This document shows, one piece after another, positions 1 to 7,252 of a stretch of 14,574 nucleotides of DNA (position 1 is the stretch's first letter; each line of letters starts with the position of its first letter). The stretch spans positions 1 through 14,574 of the forward strand of contig JAAYOX010000117.1 in NCBI GenBank assembly GCA_012520135.1, in the 5' to 3' direction. Under the pieces are notes generated by a model. It saw only the letters and a list, made by a program, of their open reading frames with translations. It ran no database searches and was not told the origin of the DNA. Position numbers and translations under genes: made by a program. Source of the stretch: Clostridia bacterium. GTDB lineage: Bacteria; Bacillota; DULZ01.

Positions 1-849
1 AGCCACAAAAGGCCCTGAACGGCGATCACTGTAATCATGAATATACTTGGCAAGCACTTCCTTGCCGGTACCGGTTTCCCCTAAGAGCAGAACATTTAGG
101 TGTGACCTGGCAGCCTTTCTGGAATCTTCAACAGTGGCTAGAAAGGAAGGACTGGTACCAACCATGTCCGGACCGGCCGGATTAACGAAAGCCCATTTCT
201 TTTCTTCTTTACAACTGTCTGACCGGTAACCGGCTACCTCTCTGCCAATTAATCTTGCCAGAGCGGTAACCCAGCCCAAGGAATGGATATGTAATCTTTC
301 GCAAAAACTGGAAACGTTGACAACTCCTATGACATCACCGGTTTTTAAATCATGGATTGGGGAAGCGGCACAGGAATATGGATGCCAGGCATAGGAATAA
401 TGTTCGTGCCTGGAAATAAAGACATTGGTTCGCTCCGCTATGGCGGTCCCAATGGCGTTGGTGCCTACCTTTTCTTCACTCCAGTCAGCATTGATCAAGA
501 GATTGTGCCTGTCTGCCAATTGCTTAGCCCGGGTAACTAAACGGCCTGCTTCCATATGTAAAATAACGCCTTTACCGTTGCTCAAAATCAGAATACTTTC
601 GTCCATATCCAATAAGCTGGCAAAATAGCGGAACAACGGCTGGGCAACATTAAACAGGAGATTGTCCAACTCACTTTTATGATGTTCCGAGGCCACCGGC
701 GCCGCATCGAGATTAGGATCTACATTATACCGGGAAGACCGCCGCCAAGAACCGGCTAAGATAGGGTGTACGTTAGCGGTAATCAGACCTTGTTCAAGAA
801 AAATATCCTTGCTGGCAATATCAGCATTAAATCTTTTAAATCCATCCAC
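1..849 (-). CDS. GAF-domain sigma-54-dependent transcriptional activator (AcoR-like), partial at window edge
   Basis: This is a bacterial enhancer-binding activator that would act with sigma-54 RNA polymerase. Its 283 visible codons read without a stop to base 1, so the C-terminal part lies outside the window. Near residue 30 is the SWRRS element common at the N terminus of AcoR-type regulators. A GAF-like sensor domain occupies about residues 60-190 and includes GTNAIGTAIAE and CAASPIHD followed by GDVIGVVNVS. The AAA+ domain begins with Walker A GETGTGKE at residues 257-264. I chose the GTG at 849 because an AGGGAGGG ribosome binding site lies about 8 bases upstream. An in-frame ATG six codons earlier has no such site. 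The ligand and target genes are unknown. I found no convincing -24/-12 promoter in this window, so its targets may lie elsewhere. The family call is firm; the link to neighbouring genes is not. Confidence 0.85.
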   Translation of the reverse strand, partial: MDGFKRFNADIASKDIFLEQGLITANVHPILAGSWRRSSRYNVDPNLDAAPVASEHHKSELDNLLFNVAQPLFRYFASLLDMDESILILSNGKGVILHMEAGRLVTRAKQLADRHNLLINADWSEEKVGTNAIGTAIAERTNVFISRHEHYSYAWHPYSCAASPIHDLKTGDVIGVVNVSSFCERLHIHSLGWVTALARLIGREVAGYRSDSCKEEKKWAFVNPAGPDMVGTSPSFLATVEDSRKAARSHLNVLLLGETGTGKEVLAKYIHDYSDRRSGPFVA

Positions 850-899
850 CAAGCAGCCCTCCCTCATATATCAGTATTTTCTAAATATTCTATATATGT

Positions 900-928
900 A
901 TTTTAGGCTATTTTGCCCTATTCTTCAA
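900..928 (-). promoter_or_regulatory. Candidate sigma-A promoter of the sigma-54 activator gene
   Basis: On the minus strand TTGAAG (928-923) is followed by a 17-base spacer and TAAAAT (905-900), about 50 bases upstream of the GTG start. The match is 4/6 and 5/6 to consensus. This is a pattern match only. Confidence 0.45.
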
Positions 929-974
929 CTGTATTTATAATCCCAAGCAAATTTCTGCACTATAAATAGGCTTG

Positions 975-1006
975 GAAAAAACAAACCCACAGATACACCT
1001 GCGGGT
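975..1006 (-). terminator. Intrinsic terminator downstream of the plsY-like gene
   Basis: Read on the minus strand, ACCCGCAG (1006-999), a six-base loop and CTGTGGGT (992-985) form an 8-bp stem with one G-U pair. It is followed directly by TTGTTTTTT. It lies about 55 bases after the plsY stop, and the promoter of the next minus-strand gene follows it, so the two genes are probably separate transcription units. Confidence 0.8.
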
Positions 1007-1061
1007 CACAGACTGACGATAAAAGGATATCCGGAAACCGGTCTGATTAATATTCAATTAT

Positions 1062-1649
1062 TTAGAATGACTGGTTTAAGAAATTGGAATAGCTAATGGT
1101 TCCGGACAACTTTAGGTGCCTGGCGAGGATTGGCAAAGCAACAATGACTCCAAAGAAAAACCAAGCAAAACCACCCAACTGCCACCAGGATATCAGAGGC
1201 AGTAAAAGACACGTGACAACTGTAGCTGCCGTTGCATTCTGGGTAATTAAGGCAACAACTCCCAAGACCAAAGCAGCCCAGAATACAATACCCAGATCGA
1301 TGACCAGGAGAGCACCGGCCGCGGCAGCAAGTCCTTTGCCACCCCGAAACCCAAGAAACACAGGCCAAATATCACCGGCAATTACCAATACAGGAGCCAA
1401 TACTAATGCAAAAACCGTTCCCGCCCAATACTTAGCTAAGATTAACGCTAACACACCTTTGAAGATGTCCAAGCTAACCGTCAACAGCCCCAGCCCTAAA
1501 CTGATATTGCGCGCCACATTCATCGCCCCTACATTACGGCTGCCGATCCGCCTGATATCCCTGCCGTAAAAGACTTTCGCCAACAGATAGGCTACCGGCA
1601 CGGAACCAATCAGGTAGGCGGCACATAAAACCAGTAAGGTTTTGACCAT
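1062..1649 (-). CDS. plsY: PlsY-family (DUF205) glycerol-3-phosphate acyltransferase, divergent
   Basis: PlsY is an integral membrane enzyme that transfers an acyl group from acyl phosphate to glycerol-3-phosphate in the first step of phospholipid synthesis. The 195-residue length fits the family. There are about five to six hydrophobic segments. The three family motifs are recognisable: GSRNVGAMN at residues 36-44, DIFKG at 61-65 and FRGGKG at 101-106. Motif 1 deviates from the usual SGNxGATN (Arg for Gly, Met for Thr). The His usually found before motif 3 (GHxxP) is Asp here (GDIWP), and the residues after GGKG are LAAAAG instead of VATxxG. An AAAGGAGAGG ribosome binding site precedes the ATG. 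The gene is transcribed divergently from the stress protein gene. It may be a second, specialised PlsY paralogue and not the housekeeping copy; substrate is uncertain. Confidence 0.85.
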   Translation of the reverse strand: MVKTLLVLCAAYLIGSVPVAYLLAKVFYGRDIRRIGSRNVGAMNVARNISLGLGLLTVSLDIFKGVLALILAKYWAGTVFALVLAPVLVIAGDIWPVFLGFRGGKGLAAAAGALLVIDLGIVFWAALVLGVVALITQNATAATVVTCLLLPLISWWQLGGFAWFFFGVIVALPILARHLKLSGTISYSNFLNQSF

Positions 1650-1706
1650 CCTTCTTTCCTCTCCTTTCTTAGCATCTTACCGGGAAAAACCTATTTTTTA
1701 GGTAAT

Positions 1707-1736
1707 ATTCTATGCAATTAGCTGATCAGTTGTTAA
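1707..1736 (-). promoter_or_regulatory. Candidate sigma-A promoter of the plsY-like gene
   Basis: On the minus strand TTAACA (1736-1731) is followed by an 18-base spacer and TAGAAT (1712-1707), each 5/6 to consensus, about 58 bases upstream of the ATG. The spacer contains the palindrome CTGATCAG (1722-1729). The rest of the divergent intergenic region (1650-1890) must also hold the promoter of the stress protein gene, which I could not place confidently. Confidence 0.5.
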
Positions 1737-1890
1737 TTTAATCATACCGCCTGATATCGACAAATTCAATTGTATATCCTGATAGTTCGTCTTTTTTCCT
1801 GTCTGCGCCTAGGATACAAAAAGGTTTTTCCACAAAACTGCAGAATATTACTCATTACCTAGGTCAGACTATTTAAAGGGGTGTCCATCG

Positions 1891-2331
1891 ATGTTCCAAA
1901 GAATACTGTTAGCTACCGACGGTTCTCCAAATTCCTTAAGAGCGGCTCAAAAAGCTAAAGACTTGGCTCTTTTAATTCCCAACGCATCTATCACAGTTAT
2001 TCACGTTTTACCCCTTACTCCGGAACTAACGATAGAATTGCAAAAAGAATTGGAATCTCAGGAATTTACTTTTGAAGAAGCACTGAGAGAGAAAGCCCGT
2101 CCTGTTTTTAAACGCACTTTAAATAGTTTAGGAGAAGCCGGCTTGAACGTACTAACCCGGCTGGAAACGGGACACCCGGCAGAGCGTATAGCGGAAGCGG
2201 CAAATTCAGGCGATTACGATTTGGTAGTCATCGGCAGCCGGGGACTGGGGGATTGGCAGGAAATTTTGCTGGGAAGTGTCAGCGAAAAAGTCTGTCATTC
2301 TGTTCATATTCCCGTACTTATTATTAAATAA
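1891..2331 (+). CDS. Universal stress protein, UspA family
   Basis: This is a 146-residue single-domain cytoplasmic Usp protein of normal family length. The N terminus FQRILLATDGS is the typical first beta strand with the nucleotide-contacting Asp. The ATP-binding motif G-2x-G-9x-G-S is present at residues 115-129 (GSRG ... LGS), so this is likely an ATP-binding Usp. The chain ends with the family pattern HIPVLIIK. The start at 1891 follows a weak AAGGGGTG ribosome binding site; no better upstream start is visible. Its physiological role is not shown by the sequence. It is co-directional with rubredoxin, but a separate promoter lies between them. Confidence 0.92.
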   Translation: MFQRILLATDGSPNSLRAAQKAKDLALLIPNASITVIHVLPLTPELTIELQKELESQEFTFEEALREKARPVFKRTLNSLGEAGLNVLTRLETGHPAERIAEAANSGDYDLVVIGSRGLGDWQEILLGSVSEKVCHSVHIPVLIIK

Positions 2332-2346
2332 CAGTCTAATTAGGAC

Positions 2347-2375
2347 TTTAGAGTCTACCAACTTTAGGCTATAAT
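2347..2375 (+). promoter_or_regulatory. Candidate sigma-A promoter of the rubredoxin gene
   Basis: A perfect TATAAT (2370-2375) lies 17 bases after TTTAGA (2347-2352, 4/6). It is 30 bases upstream of the rubredoxin ATG, with a GGAGGT site between. This supports independent transcription of rubredoxin. Confidence 0.6.
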
Positions 2376-2405
2376 GAAACAAATATTGCATTGGAGGTAA
2401 TTGGT

Positions 2406-2564
2406 ATGGAAAAATGGGTTTGTAGTGTCTGCGGTTATGAATACGATCCCGCCATCGGAGATCCCGACAACGGCATTGTTCCCGGCACCTCTTTTGACGC
2501 TTTACCGGAAGATTGGGTTTGCCCCTTATGTGGGGTAGGAAAAGACGAATTCGATCAAGCATAA
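2406..2564 (+). CDS. Rubredoxin
   Basis: This 52-residue protein (MEKWVCSVCGYEYDP at the N terminus) is a one-iron electron carrier. The iron is held by C6-x2-C9 and C39-x2-C42 (VCPLCG), and the family residues YEYDP, GDPDNGI and LPEDWVCP are all present. Length is normal for a rubredoxin. An upstream TTGGAGGTAATT gives a strong ribosome binding site and fixes the ATG at 2406. The gene has its own promoter and ends at a terminator shared with the opposing grd operon. In anaerobes rubredoxins feed electrons to oxygen or peroxide reductases such as rubrerythrin. A role in glycine reductase electron supply is possible from location only and not shown. Confidence 0.95.
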   Translation: MEKWVCSVCGYEYDPAIGDPDNGIVPGTSFDALPEDWVCPLCGVGKDEFDQA

Positions 2565-2572
2565 GGAAAGTT

Positions 2573-2624
2573 AAAACAGGCCGATAATGTTCCCATATGG
2601 AGTTCATTATCAGCCTGTTTTTTT
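2573..2624. terminator. Bidirectional intrinsic terminator between rubredoxin and grdD
   Basis: AAAACAGGC (2573-2581) pairs with GCCTGTTTT (2613-2621). After one C-A mismatch, GATAATG (2583-2589) pairs with CATTATC (2605-2611). On the plus strand the stem runs into seven Ts, giving a strong rubredoxin terminator. On the minus strand it starts two bases after the grdD stop and runs into a weaker TTTT tract. Confidence 0.85.
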
Positions 2625-3786
2625 ATAGATAATTTCCTTCTTTAAGCAACTCGATGGCTTTCTCTTTATCCTCCGGTGCTACCATGACAATAGGACCGGT
2701 GCAACCCATACCGCTCTGGGCATAAATTCCTGCTTTCCAAAGAGATTGAACTGCATCTTCCAGTTCTAAAATCTCGATACCGGGAATCTCTGCCGTTACC
2801 GGTTTTGCCGGAGGCGGTGTTACCTCTTCTTCCGCCTTTTTAGCAACTGCGGCAGGACATGCAAATGCTTTTAACAACTCATCCAATCCGGCCTTTTTGG
2901 CTGCAGCAAATTCTTCGCTGGCTTTAGCCATGAGATTGCCTTTGGCACACTCACCGGCAAACTTGATGGCCCCTGCGATCACCGGTGCCCCGGAAGCTCT
3001 GGAAATAATGCAGATAATCCGATCATAGCTTTCCCCTACTCCCGGACCATAGCCGTAGCCAAGTGCCTCGTAACTGCCTCCGCTGCTATAGGCAGAGAAC
3101 ATTTTCATCATAACATTCCCCGTTAGGCTATCCATAACCATTACATCAGGTACTCCTAAAAGGAGATCGTTACCCCGCATTACTACCCCGCCGTCACTCC
3201 TGGCGGATTCGGCAAAGTTAATCGGGTAGCCTTGTTCCTGTAATCTTTTCAAGGCCCTCTCCACTTGACGGGCACCGTCTATATTCAAAATTCCCACGGT
3301 AGGTTCTTTTTTCCCACAGGCCTTGGCCGTAGCGATACCGTAAATGGTATTCTTCAGCATCGCCGTTACCCGTTCAGTCGCCGAAGTCCCGGTAGTAGTG
3401 GCTAAAAATAGCTCTTTACCTTTACCCGGAGTAATGACCCGTCCTACCGTAGATACCCCGATGGGGAAACTATAGTGCATAGTCACGGCAGCATCCAGCG
3501 ATTTATCCAGCAGCATTTGGTCCATGATTTCGTGAGCCTCTTTTTCATTTTCGGCATGCACTAATTCCAAGGACGTTTCCACCCCGCAGCCAATAACGAC
3601 TACTTCCAGATCCGGGTTTTGTTGTTGGGCCAATTCAGCCCCCCTGAGCAGTTCCTGAGGACCGTGCTCGCTGCCAAGGATAGTCAGACCAACCCGGGTC
3701 CTTTTGCCAAAGGCACCTGTTTCCAAGGCGTTGGCCAGATCCTCAAAAATACCGCCAATCATGTTACGCATCCTTTGGTTGTCCAT
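2623..3786 (-). CDS. grdD: Glycine reductase protein C, subunit beta (GrdD)
   Basis: GrdD is the acetyl-phosphate-forming subunit of protein C. It acts with GrdC on the acetyl (ketene-level) thioester released from selenoprotein A. The 387-residue product starts at the ATG at 3786, set by AAGGAGGTGAAGTA. An open frame reaches 24 bases further upstream but includes the ribosome binding site. The body resembles PlsX-type acyl-phosphate enzymes (SFPIGVSTVGRVITPG, SLTGNVMMKMFSAYSSGG). A Pro/Glu-rich linker (EEEVTPPPAKPVTAEIP) leads to a C-terminal segment with GMGCTGP. Cys362 there is probably the counterpart of the catalytic GrdD cysteine (Cys359) reported for Eubacterium acidaminophilum; that match is inferred by position. 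This is the last gene of the operon, 31 bases after grdC. Confidence 0.95.
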   Translation of the reverse strand: MDNQRMRNMIGGIFEDLANALETGAFGKRTRVGLTILGSEHGPQELLRGAELAQQQNPDLEVVVIGCGVETSLELVHAENEKEAHEIMDQMLLDKSLDAAVTMHYSFPIGVSTVGRVITPGKGKELFLATTTGTSATERVTAMLKNTIYGIATAKACGKKEPTVGILNIDGARQVERALKRLQEQGYPINFAESARSDGGVVMRGNDLLLGVPDVMVMDSLTGNVMMKMFSAYSSGGSYEALGYGYGPGVGESYDRIICIISRASGAPVIAGAIKFAGECAKGNLMAKASEEFAAAKKAGLDELLKAFACPAAVAKKAEEEVTPPPAKPVTAEIPGIEILELEDAVQSLWKAGIYAQSGMGCTGPIVMVAPEDKEKAIELLKEGNYL

Positions 3787-3817
3787 TACTTCACCTCCTT
3801 GATTAGGCAACCCGGAA

Positions 3818-5356
3818 TTACTCTCCCTTAATTTTTTGAGCTAATTCCCGCATTGCATCTGCGATCATAGATTTCACTTGTTCCTGGTCAAACCCCGGGT
3901 CAACCGCACCGGAGTTTTTCTCCATCACAAAGGAAACGCCGTCAAAGAGGTTAGTCAACCGCCCTAAGAAGAGACTCCCTTTACCGATAATCATGGCCCT
4001 GTTTATCCGGCCGTCCATGAGCATTTCCCTGGCAAATCCCACAAAAGGTACCCCTGAAGGAATATGACCTTGAGTAGGAGCATAACCGGGCATACCGAAA
4101 CGTTCTACTTCTTTAGCCAAGTTGGCTTTTTCAAATTGCCCTTTCTTAACTCCTAAAGCGGCAATCATCTTGTAGTTAGCGTTAGGCACATCCCCTGCCC
4201 CGGCAGGAACGGTGATTTCCGGGTTCTGCATTTCAGGCGAAAAACGGTCGATCTCAGCCAAGACGATACCTGCCTTATCTAAGGGATTAGTTACAATGGC
4301 TTGCATTACCGCTTGGGGAGACGAACCGGAACCAATTGTATGACGCCCGATGGCATCAGTACGGATAATTGGGTTCACTCCGTCGTTTTCACTGATATGA
4401 ACTGCAAAAGCCCCCAGCATATCTTCTAATACGGGCATTCCTTTTTTAAGGTGATCCTTGGAGTTCATGCCCAGTTTTGCGCAGGAACCCCCCGCAACAA
4501 CGACAACGTTTTTATAAACACCGGCTTGGGCCAATGCAGCCGCATTGACTAATGCATGAGCCGGAGCAGCACAGAATCCTCTGGTGTCGGAACCGGTAGC
4601 ATTAACGCAACCGCAAATTTCCCCGATGGCTTTGGCAAAATTACCGCCGCCCCGCTGGTTCATATCACCACAGGCTTCTTCGGAGCACTCGATAATATAG
4701 TCTATTTCTTCCGCCTTAAGATCAGTTTTAGCCAAGAGGTTTTTCAGGGCTACCACCGCCGAGGCTTTACTGACCAGGTTTTCGAACATCACATGGTGGG
4801 TTAGAGCGGGATCGAATTCATGGGCTCTTTTTACGCAACCAATAAGCTGGCCCTGCAAGTACATCCCCTCAGCCAATCCACCGGCAACCAGCTTTTCAAT
4901 TGCGGCTAATTCTGCCGGATCCTTATCCAATTTGGCTAAGTCTTTTAAGTCCTGCATCACTGGATGGGCGGCCAACTTTTCCTTAACCTGAGCCTGAAAA
5001 TCCTTCTCCAGCAACACCAGATCAAATACGTCTACTACCTTCATCAGCCCATAGAATTCATCTAAAGGCATTATTTCTCCAAATTTACCGAATCTTTCCC
5101 CGTCAGCAACCGGGTTTTCGTACCAGGGCTTGGCAATACCCGCCAAAGCATCCGGTTCCATATTGCCGATATAAACTTGGTTAGGACCGTATTTTACAAC
5201 ATCTTCAAAGGAACGTAAATGTTTAGGAAGATTTTGTAAATGTTCTGAATCCGGGTGCTTTAACGCTTCCGACGTTTGGGTAGTTCCCTGATGAATTACC
5301 ATGTCGGGGGCATGAACTAAAGCATAACTTGCACCTTTTACCACTGGATAGTTCAT
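3818..5356 (-). CDS. grdC: Glycine reductase protein C, subunit alpha (GrdC)
   Basis: GrdC is the FabH/thiolase-like subunit of protein C and works with GrdD to turn the GrdA-bound intermediate into acetyl phosphate. The product is 512 residues, the usual GrdC size. The start is the ATG at 5356 (MNYPVVKGASYALVHAPD), preceded by CTCGGAGGTGAGAGA. The frame stays open 32 codons upstream and overlaps the end of grdB, but nothing supports starting there. The middle of the protein contains a Cys-rich segment (ECSEEACGDMNQRGGGNF, EICGCVNATGSDTRGFCAAPAHAL) typical of the condensing-enzyme-like fold. Expression relative to grdB may be tuned by the hairpin in the grdB-grdC gap. Confidence 0.95.
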   Translation of the reverse strand: MNYPVVKGASYALVHAPDMVIHQGTTQTSEALKHPDSEHLQNLPKHLRSFEDVVKYGPNQVYIGNMEPDALAGIAKPWYENPVADGERFGKFGEIMPLDEFYGLMKVVDVFDLVLLEKDFQAQVKEKLAAHPVMQDLKDLAKLDKDPAELAAIEKLVAGGLAEGMYLQGQLIGCVKRAHEFDPALTHHVMFENLVSKASAVVALKNLLAKTDLKAEEIDYIIECSEEACGDMNQRGGGNFAKAIGEICGCVNATGSDTRGFCAAPAHALVNAAALAQAGVYKNVVVVAGGSCAKLGMNSKDHLKKGMPVLEDMLGAFAVHISENDGVNPIIRTDAIGRHTIGSGSSPQAVMQAIVTNPLDKAGIVLAEIDRFSPEMQNPEITVPAGAGDVPNANYKMIAALGVKKGQFEKANLAKEVERFGMPGYAPTQGHIPSGVPFVGFAREMLMDGRINRAMIIGKGSLFLGRLTNLFDGVSFVMEKNSGAVDPGFDQEQVKSMIADAMRELAQKIKGE

Positions 5357-5388
5357 TCTCTCACCTCCGAGAACTTTTAGAGAAAGTA

Positions 5389-5415
5389 AAGGGAACACCG
5401 CCTTGATGTCCCCTT
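5389..5415 (-). promoter_or_regulatory. Hairpin in the grdB-grdC intergenic leader
   Basis: On the minus strand AAGGGGACA (5415-5407) pairs with TGTTCCCTT (5397-5389) across a nine-base loop: nine pairs, one of them G-U. It lies between the grdB stop (5424) and the grdC ribosome binding site. There is no T-run, so it is not a standard terminator. It could mark an mRNA processing or stability point. Confidence 0.5.
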
Positions 5416-5423
5416 GATAAATT

Positions 5424-6728
5424 TTATTGATCAAAAACTGTTTGGCCGTCAACTTCAGTTTCCAAGGCCATCAATGCTTTACGCACCAGTTTTCTTCTCA
5501 GTTCTTTTTCATCTTCTTGGGACAGTGCCGGGTTGCCCAGTGGGTGAGGAATAGCCACTGTGGGTACAATCCGGTTAGCACCTACCGTTAGGGAAATAGG
5601 TACTACCGTACACATATGCACAATCGGCAGACCTGTACTTTCAATTTCTTTCACCATCGTTGCACCGCAACGAGTACAGGTTCCTCACGTAGAAGTCAGG
5701 ATAACTGCATCTACTCCGGCAGCCAACAGATCTTGAGCAATTTCAGCAGCAAATTTTTTCGAATTGGCCACGGAAGTCCCGTTTCCAACGGTAGCATACC
5801 AGTACTCGTGAAGAGAACCGATTTCGCCGTTAGCAGCCATTTCTCTCAGTACATCTACCGGCAGAACTCGATCCAGGTCCTCATTGGCGTAGACCGGGTC
5901 ATAGCCACCGTGGGCAGTTTCACCGTTTGCGGAAGTAAAATCGTTAATTCCTTCCAGGCTGTACTTACCGTACTTGGTAGCACTGGATGATTCGATCCGG
6001 TCCGGGTTGCCTTTGGGAACAGGTCCGCCGGAAGATACCAGGGCAATTTTGGCCTTGGTAATATCTTTAACGGCAGGAGCCGGATCTACCCTGTCGAATA
6101 CCGGCATCGGGTATTCGGTGGTGAAGGATTCTCCCTTGATCTTTGCCAGGAGCATATCGACAGCTCTTTTTGAGCCTCTTTCTTTGGCAAAGTAATTCTT
6201 ACGAATTCCCTTGGGAATATAACCTTCCGCTTCCGGACTGCCGATTTCTTCCCCTCTCAGGAGTTTCAGAGCCAGGCTGGACATAGCCGCTACGGCTTTT
6301 CTCATACCTGCCGCTGAGTTACCTGTTTCCAGGAAATACCCGTAACGCTTGTACATGTCTGCCCCCGGGTTCTCGGGGTAAAGACCGCCAACTACGGGGA
6401 TGCCTAAGGTTTCGCTTACACCTTTAGCTACGGCGCCACAAGCCATTCCGTAACGGCCGGCATTGAAAGCGGGGCCTACGATTACCAAATCCGGATTGTG
6501 GCTTTTAATCATATCCAGTACTTCCGGAAGAGCTGAGTCTATATTTTCGTTAAAGTAGCTGTCACCGCAAACCACGGTGGCCACGATGGAAGCCTCATCC
6601 TTCAATGCTTGTGCGAAGGCCATTCCCGGTCCTACGTGGCCTTCCCGCACTTCCGGCTTGTGATCAGCTTTATCTTCACCGCCAATTCCGGCATAAAACT
6701 GATTTATATAATGAACTATTTTTTTCAA
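5424..6728 (-). CDS. grdB: Glycine reductase protein B, selenoprotein subunit gamma (GrdB); in-frame UGA = selenocysteine
   Basis: GrdB is the substrate-binding selenoprotein that, with the GrdE pieces, forms a Schiff base with glycine and transfers its carboxymethyl group to the selenium of GrdA. Conventional translation breaks the gene at the TGA at 5687-5685. Both sides are in one frame and together give 434 residues, the normal GrdB length. The residues around it read TSTUGTCTRCGAT, so Sec348 sits in the family UxxCxxC motif with Cys351 and Cys354. The start is a TTG at 6728 (MKKIVHYINQFYAGIGGEDKAD), supported by a GGGGGGATAACAG site. The gene lies 30 bases after grdA. The UGA should not be called a frameshift or pseudogene. 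Confidence 0.96.
5657..5687 (-). promoter_or_regulatory. grdB UGA codon plus candidate bacterial SECIS hairpin
   Basis: Eleven bases after the UGA (5687-5685), TCGTTGC (5673-5667), loop GGT and GCAACGA (5663-5657) form a perfect 7-bp stem. Its apex is about 19 bases from the UGA, within the range known for SelB-recruiting bacterial SECIS elements. SelB recognition itself is inferred. Confidence 0.7.
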
Positions 6729-6758
6729 CTGTTATCCCCCCTTTGCCTTAGTTGGCGG

Positions 6759-7205
6759 TTATCCGCGGTAAGTTTTCACTTCATTGACGATTTCGTCTAC
6801 GTCCAGCACCATTTCCATCATGCTGATTTGTTCGTCATAAACAGCCTCATCAATTTCATCTTTCAGTTCAAAAATATGATAAGCTTTGAGTCCCAACGAG
6901 ACTCCTGCTAAAGGACCTGCGAAGGTCGGATCGCCTTGGGAAACGGTTTCGGCTGCTAAACCGGAAGCTTCCGCTTCAGCACCGCCGAGGACCACAATCA
7001 GATCCTCAGTACCGTATTTTTCCGCCAAATCCTTGATCCGTGCCTGGTTTTCCAGGTCCATAGCGCCGGCAGCAGTTCAGACGAAGCATTCTGTGGCTGA
7101 GAATACTACTTCCGCTCCGGCGGTCTTAACACATTCTTCAATAGCCGGGCCCGGAATGCCATCCCGGTCGCCCAATATGGCTACCTTTTTGCCTTTAAGC
7201 AGCAT
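6759..7205 (-). CDS. grdA: Glycine reductase selenoprotein A (GrdA); in-frame UGA = selenocysteine
   Basis: GrdA is the small acidic selenoprotein that accepts the carboxymethyl group from protein B as a selenoether and is re-reduced by thioredoxin. The ATG at 7205 (MLLKGKKVAILGDRDGIPGPAIEEC) follows AAAGGAGAGATACAC. A naive reading stops at the TGA at 7079-7077 and finds only the last 100 codons. Read through, the protein is 148 residues, close to known GrdA length. The active site reads CFVUTAAGAMDLENQ, with Sec43 three residues after a Cys, exactly the GrdA pattern. The C terminus is rich in Asp and Glu. It sits between grdE and grdB, as in other glycine reductase operons. Confidence 0.97.
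7043..7079 (-). promoter_or_regulatory. grdA UGA codon plus candidate SECIS hairpin
   Basis: Twenty bases after the UGA (7079-7077), CCTGG (7056-7052), loop AAAA and CCAGG (7047-7043) form a 5-bp hairpin inside codons for LENQ. Position fits a bacterial SECIS apical stem-loop. It shares no obvious sequence with the grdB hairpin, so the call rests on geometry. Confidence 0.5.
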
Positions 7206-7225
7206 GTGTATCTCTCCTTTCGTTA

Positions 7226-7252
7226 TTTTATAATCCTATTTTTTATAATCCT
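7226..7252. repeat. Short tandem duplication at the grdE stop codon
   Basis: The 12-mer TTTTATAATCCT occurs at 7226-7237 and again at 7241-7252 with a 15-base period. The second copy holds the last codons and stop of grdE. The first copy lies in the leader of grdA, just before its ribosome binding site. Confidence 0.85.

Noticed and set aside
935..985. Sigma-54 (-24/-12) promoter before the activator gene
   Set aside because: TTTGCT is present on the minus strand, but the GG at the required distance and the TGGCAC block are missing; the sigma-A match downstream is better.
1096..1569. 157-residue plus-strand open frame
   Set aside because: It is the antisense shadow of plsY, low in complexity and without homology-like motifs.
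2206..2607. 133-residue minus-strand open frame
   Set aside because: It is antisense to the end of the stress protein gene and all of rubredoxin, both of which have clear family motifs.
5424..5657. Separate 77-residue gene downstream of a truncated GrdB
   Set aside because: It is the C-terminal end of grdB in the same frame after a selenocysteine UGA with a UxxCxxC context and a hairpin.
6759..7061. 100-residue gene starting MDLENQ
   Set aside because: It is the part of grdA after the UGA; the upstream 42 codons with a strong ribosome binding site complete GrdA.
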